Positions 30,218 to 33,508 of a stretch of DNA of 33,508 nucleotides are shown here, in pieces. The DNA comes from Syntrophaceae bacterium UBA2192. Its GTDB lineage: Bacteria > Desulfobacterota > Syntrophia > Syntrophales > UBA2192. The stretch is from positions 12,713-46,220 of the forward strand of contig DCVI01000122.1 in NCBI GenBank assembly GCA_002327315.1, written 5' to 3'. Made by a program: the position numbers and the translations under genes. The notes beneath the pieces are model-generated. The model was not told where the DNA came from, ran no database searches, and saw only the letters and a program-made list of their open reading frames with translations. Position 1 is the stretch's first letter. Each line of letters starts with the position of its first letter.

Positions 30218-31111
30218 ATGATCATCGAAAAAGCCGGCAAGATCGTCGAGGGTCTCTACGCGCTGGCGGACATCGATCTGCCGGCCTGGCTCGTCACGGC
30301 CGAAACGCCTGCCCTGTTCGATGCCGGAATCACCTTCATGGGGCCCGCGTACCTCGAGGAAATCCGACGGGTTCTCGGCGACGAGAACCGCCTTCGCTGG
30401 CTGTTCATCACCCACGCCCATTTCGACCACAGCGGGACGGCCCCTTATCTCAAGCGTCGCATCCCCGGACTCAAGGTAGCCGCAAGCCGGCTTGCCTCCG
30501 AAATCTTCAAGAAACCCAATGCCGTCAGCCTCATCCAGAGTCTCAGCCGCGATTACGAAGAGCAGCACAAAACGCTCTTCGGCAGCGAAGACATCCGGTT
30601 CGACAGCCTGGAAGTGGACCGGATCCTCGAAGACGGGGAGACCGTCGACCTCGGCGGCGGCTGGACGTTCAGCGTGATCGCCACGCCGGGACACACCCGG
30701 GACGGTGTTTCGTTCTACTTCCCGAACATCAAGGCCCTCATCTGCGGCGAGGCCGCCGGCGTGCCCGACCGGAATTTCAAAATTCATCCGGAGTTTCTCG
30801 CCAGCTACAAAGATTACGTGGCTTCCCTGGAAAAGCTGGCCGCCCTCGAGGTGGAGATCATCATGCTGAGCCATTACTGCATCCTCACCGGCGCGGAGGC
30901 ACGCAGCTACCTGAAAAGATCCCTGGAGAGCACCTTTGCGTTCTCCGGCCGGATCCGGAGCTATCTCGCCGAGGCCGGCGGCAACCAGGAGCACGTCGTG
31001 AAGCGGATCTTCAAGGAGGATCACCAGGATACGGGCGCCATCCAGCAGGCCGAAAGGCCCTACCTGATCAACCTCGCGGCCAAGGTGAAGGCCGTGGCCG
31101 AGAACAAATAA
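30218..31111 (+). CDS. MBL-fold metallo-hydrolase
   Basis: This 297-residue protein has the metallo-beta-lactamase fold. The zinc motif THAHFDHSG gives His66, His68, Asp70 and His71; TPGHTRDGVSFYF gives the next histidine, and MLSHYC the last. At the position of the bridging aspartate (usually GD) it reads CGEAAG, a glutamate, which may alter metal binding or signal a variant group. There is no signal peptide. The N-terminus and layout resemble glyoxalase-II-like and general MBL hydrolases; I cannot choose a substrate. A strong promoter and GGAGGGGG precede it, and adk follows 44 bases later, probably in the same transcript. Confidence 0.9.
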   Translation: MIIEKAGKIVEGLYALADIDLPAWLVTAETPALFDAGITFMGPAYLEEIRRVLGDENRLRWLFITHAHFDHSGTAPYLKRRIPGLKVAASRLASEIFKKPNAVSLIQSLSRDYEEQHKTLFGSEDIRFDSLEVDRILEDGETVDLGGGWTFSVIATPGHTRDGVSFYFPNIKALICGEAAGVPDRNFKIHPEFLASYKDYVASLEKLAALEVEIIMLSHYCILTGAEARSYLKRSLESTFAFSGRIRSYLAEAGGNQEHVVKRIFKEDHQDTGAIQQAERPYLINLAAKVKAVAENK

Positions 31112-31155
31112 GGGAGAGGTACGACCAAGACCCACACGAAAGGAGAGAGAGGTAC

Positions 31156-31830
31156 ATGAACATCTTGATATTCGGACCCAATGGAAGCGGCAAGGGAACC
31201 CAGGGCGCAATCGTCCAGAAGAAATACGGCGTTCCCCATATCGAAACGGGCGTGATCTTCCGTGAGAACATCTCCAAGGGCACGGAACTCGGGAAGAAGG
31301 CAAAAGTCTTTATCGACAAGGGCGACCTGGTTCCCGACGACATCACGATCCCCATGATCCTGAACCGCCTGCAGGAGGCCGACTGCGCGAAGGGCTGGCT
31401 CCTCGACGGCTTCCCCCGCAACCTGGCCCAGGCCGAGGCCATGTGGAAGGCCCTCCAGGAGCGCAACATGAAACTCGACTTCGTCGTCGAGATCCTGCTT
31501 GCCCGCGAAATCGCCAAGAAGCGCATCATGGGCCGGAGGCTCTGCCCCACCGACAATAACCACCCGAACAACATCTTCATCGATGCCATCAAGCCCGCCG
31601 AGAAGGGCGGAAAGATGGTCTGCCGGGTCTGCGGCGCCGACAACCTCAAGGCCCGCGCCGACGACCAGGACGAGGGCGCCATCGACAAGCGCCACGGCAT
31701 CTACTACGACACCAAGACGGGATCGCTCGCCGCCGTGAACTTCTTCAAGCAGCGAGTGAAGGTGATCGAGGTGGACGGCACCCCCGGCGTGAAGGAAGTC
31801 TCCGATGACCTCATGAAAAAACTGGGTTGA
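31156..31830 (+). CDS. adk: Adenylate kinase with divergent NMP and LID motifs
   Basis: Adenylate kinase interconverts ATP + AMP and 2 ADP. The 224-residue protein has P-loop GPNGSGKGT (residues 7-15), DGFPRN near 84-89 and the LID arginines RR127-128. Two features are odd. The NMP-site motif TGDMLR is TGVIFR, so Asp33 is Val. The LID, usually either Cys-free or with a CxxC-x16-CxxC/D zinc site, has one Cys130 (RRLCPTDNNHPNN), then 25 residues, then CRVC (156-159), an expanded arrangement. The second LID motif RADDQDEGAIDKRH is recognisable. AAGGAGAGAG precedes the ATG. It may be a distinct adenylate-kinase-family subgroup with a different nucleotide preference. Confidence 0.87.
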   Translation: MNILIFGPNGSGKGTQGAIVQKKYGVPHIETGVIFRENISKGTELGKKAKVFIDKGDLVPDDITIPMILNRLQEADCAKGWLLDGFPRNLAQAEAMWKALQERNMKLDFVVEILLAREIAKKRIMGRRLCPTDNNHPNNIFIDAIKPAEKGGKMVCRVCGADNLKARADDQDEGAIDKRHGIYYDTKTGSLAAVNFFKQRVKVIEVDGTPGVKEVSDDLMKKLG

Positions 31831-31858
31831 TTTTTTAGTCATTTCAATGTATAAGAAT

Positions 31859-31899
31859 AATCCTCCCGTCGGGATGGGTCCCGGCGGGAGGATTTTTTT
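31859..31899 (+). terminator. Rho-independent terminator between adk and lepA
   Basis: AATCCTCCCGTCGGGA pairs with TCCCGGCGGGAGGATT (one G-U pair) around a TGGG loop, a 16-base stem, followed by seven T. It lies 28 bases after the adk stop and ends 27 bases before the lepA ATG. Confidence 0.93.
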
Positions 31900-31926
31900 A
31901 TCCAGATTGATGACTATATTAAGACT

Positions 31927-33508
31927 ATGAAAAACATTCGCAACTTCAGCATCATCGCCCACATCGACCACGGCAAATCGACCCTCGCCGACCGCCTGAT
32001 CCAGCACACAGGGGTCTCCGACGCGCGCAACTTCCGGGATCAGATCCTCGACAACATGGACATCGAGCGCGAGCGGGGGATCACGATCAAGAGCCAGGCC
32101 GTCACCCTGCCCTACCGCGCAAAAGACGGCCAGGATTACATCCTCAACCTCATCGACACGCCGGGCCACGTGGATTTCACCTACGAGGTCTCCCGGTCGC
32201 TGGCCTCCTGCGAAGGGGTGCTGCTGCTCATCGACGCCTCCCAGGGAGTGCAGGCCCAGACGATCGCCAACCTGTACCTGGCCATGGAGAACAACCTGGC
32301 GATCATCCCCGTCATCAACAAGATCGACCTGCTGACGGCGGACGTGGACAGGGTCCTCGAGCAGATCGACGCCGAGCTGGGGCTCGACCCCTTCAGTCAC
32401 ATCAAGTGCTCCGCCAAGCAGGGGATCGGAATCGAAGAGGTTCTGGAAACCATCGTCGAGCGAATCCCTCCCCCGAAAGGCGACCCTGCAAAGCCGCTCT
32501 CGGCACTCATCTTCGACGCCCAGTACGATTCCTTCCGCGGCACCGTGATCTTCTGCAGAGTCTTTGACGGAGCCGTCAAGCCGGGCGACATCATTCGCTT
32601 CATGTCCGAGGGTTCCACGCACAAGGTAGAGGAGGTGGGTCGCTTCGCCCTGGTCCGTGTCAAGAAGGACAGCCTCTCGGCAGGTGACGTGGGTTACATC
32701 ATCGCCGGCGTCAAGACCGTCTCCGACGTCCGCATCGGCGATACGATCACCCTCGACGATCGGCCTGCGGACCAGGCGCTTCCCGGGTTCAAGGAGATCA
32801 AGCCCGTCGTCTTCTCCTCCATTTACCCCATCTCGTCCGAGGACTACGGGGACCTGACCGTCGCGCTGGAAAAGTACAAGCTCAACGACGCCGCCCTGGT
32901 GTACCAGAAGGACTCCTCGGTGGCCCTCGGGCTGGGATTCCGCTGCGGGTTCCTGGGTCTTCTGCACCTGGAGATCGTCCAGGAGCGTCTCGAGAGGGAA
33001 TTCGATCAGTCCATCATCCTCTCCGTGCCCAGTGTACGTTACCGATTCACCCTGAAGGACGGCAGCGTCGTTTGGGTGGACAACCCGTCGAACTACCCGG
33101 ACCCCTCGTCGATCGAGAAGGCCGAGGAGCCCTTCATCCGGGCCACCATGATCATGCCCGAGAAATACCTCGGAGCCGTCATGAAGATCTGCACGGAAAA
33201 ACGCGGCGCAAACTCAACGATGAGTTACCTGAGCCCGGGCCGCGTGGAGCTCATCTACGAGATGCCCCTTGCCGAGGTGCTTTTCGATTTCTACGACCGG
33301 TTCAAGACGGTGACCCAGGGATACGGGTCCTTCGATTACGACATCATCGACTACCGGGAGAGCAGCCTCGCCCTCCTCGACATCCTGGTCAACGGCGAAC
33401 GCGTGGACGCCCTCTCCCAAATCGTCTTCCGCGGTTCCGCCCGCGAGCGGGGCCTGCGCGCCTGCGAGCGGCTGAAGGAGGAGATCCCCCGCCAGATGTT
33501 CAAGATCG
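31927..33508 (+). CDS. lepA: Elongation factor 4 / LepA (3' end beyond window)
   Basis: EF4 is a ribosome-associated GTPase that influences translation initiation and elongation. The visible 527 residues are the usual N-terminal part of a protein near 600. G1 is AHIDHGKST (11-19), G2 ERERGITIKSQ, G3 DTPGHVDFTYEVSR with the catalytic histidine intact, and G4 NKIDL. Domain II, domain III (GLGFRCGFLGLLHLEIVQERL) and the LepA-specific SSEDYGDLTVALEKYKLND follow. The C-terminal domain is cut by the window edge, so no stop is seen. The start ATG at 31927 has no clear Shine-Dalgarno and lies just after the adk terminator; a TATATT stretch at 31915-31920 is too close to the ATG to be an ordinary -10. 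Confidence 0.96.
   Translation, partial: MKNIRNFSIIAHIDHGKSTLADRLIQHTGVSDARNFRDQILDNMDIERERGITIKSQAVTLPYRAKDGQDYILNLIDTPGHVDFTYEVSRSLASCEGVLLLIDASQGVQAQTIANLYLAMENNLAIIPVINKIDLLTADVDRVLEQIDAELGLDPFSHIKCSAKQGIGIEEVLETIVERIPPPKGDPAKPLSALIFDAQYDSFRGTVIFCRVFDGAVKPGDIIRFMSEGSTHKVEEVGRFALVRVKKDSLSAGDVGYIIAGVKTVSDVRIGDTITLDDRPADQALPGFKEIKPVVFSSIYPISSEDYGDLTVALEKYKLNDAALVYQKDSSVALGLGFRCGFLGLLHLEIVQERLEREFDQSIILSVPSVRYRFTLKDGSVVWVDNPSNYPDPSSIEKAEEPFIRATMIMPEKYLGAVMKICTEKRGANSTMSYLSPGRVELIYEMPLAEVLFDFYDRFKTVTQGYGSFDYDIIDYRESSLALLDILVNGERVDALSQIVFRGSARERGLRACERLKEEIPRQMFKI

Overview
This window is dense, high-GC, chromosomal housekeeping sequence. All 30 protein genes lie in compact operons with no gene-free gap over 300 bases. 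I see no tRNA, rRNA, transposase, phage gene or CRISPR array. The gene set suggests an anaerobic, Gram-negative member of the Desulfobacterota (former Deltaproteobacteria), possibly Syntrophales-like. The grounds are the rpsB-tsf-pyrH-frr cluster, secA beside an M23 peptidase, a two-gene biotin-dependent carboxylase, a complete Liv transporter operon, a hemerythrin-like protein and sigma-70 promoters of the TTGACA-N17 type. The lineage is an inference; no marker here fixes it.

Layout. 1-6817 (minus): secA, argJ, then rpsB-tsf-pyrH-frr (preprotein export, arginine synthesis, translation, UMP kinase). 6891-7808 (minus): an envelope M23 peptidase. 8089-11612 (minus): biotin carboxylase followed by a carboxyltransferase/biotin-carrier protein. 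11816-14388 (plus): an EF-G paralogue coupled to a MoaB/MogA-type protein. 14493-16322 (minus): metallophosphoesterase, HIT protein, LapA-like membrane protein and Mut7-C protein. 16472-20061 (plus): a small unknown, ligA, acyP and an apparently exported hydratase-like protein. 20161-20538 (minus): RidA. 20704-25094 (plus): livKHMGF. 25341-25904 (plus): hemerythrin-like. 25908-30005 (minus): SagB-type oxidoreductase, TMTC-like TPR membrane protein and a class I aminotransferase. 30218-33508 (plus): MBL-fold hydrolase, adk and lepA, which runs off the window.

The most unusual signal is between the genes. Eight intergenic spacers hold short, degenerate tandem repeats with a strictly kept period of 7, 8 or 9 bases but a variable unit (cores GCC/GGC, CCCT, GGAAG, AGAC). 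Three loci carry the repeat on both strands as facing arms, giving large imperfect hairpins whose arms keep the same phase. The repeats touch genes: one supplies the end and stop codon of moaB, another grades into the argJ ribosome-binding site, and another ends next to the acyP start. They recall the heptanucleotide STRR repeats of cyanobacteria, but I know of no description for this lineage.

A second recurrent feature is a terminator-like hairpin with a T-run placed 3 to 30 bases before the start codon of the next co-directional gene (secA, livH, lepA and the aminotransferase), which suggests attenuation or a promoter overlapping the terminator. At protein level, the EF-G paralogue lacks the catalytic switch II histidine, the carboxyltransferase has unusual substitutions in conserved motifs, the adenylate kinase has an altered LID and NMP site, and an MhpD-like hydratase carries a signal peptide.
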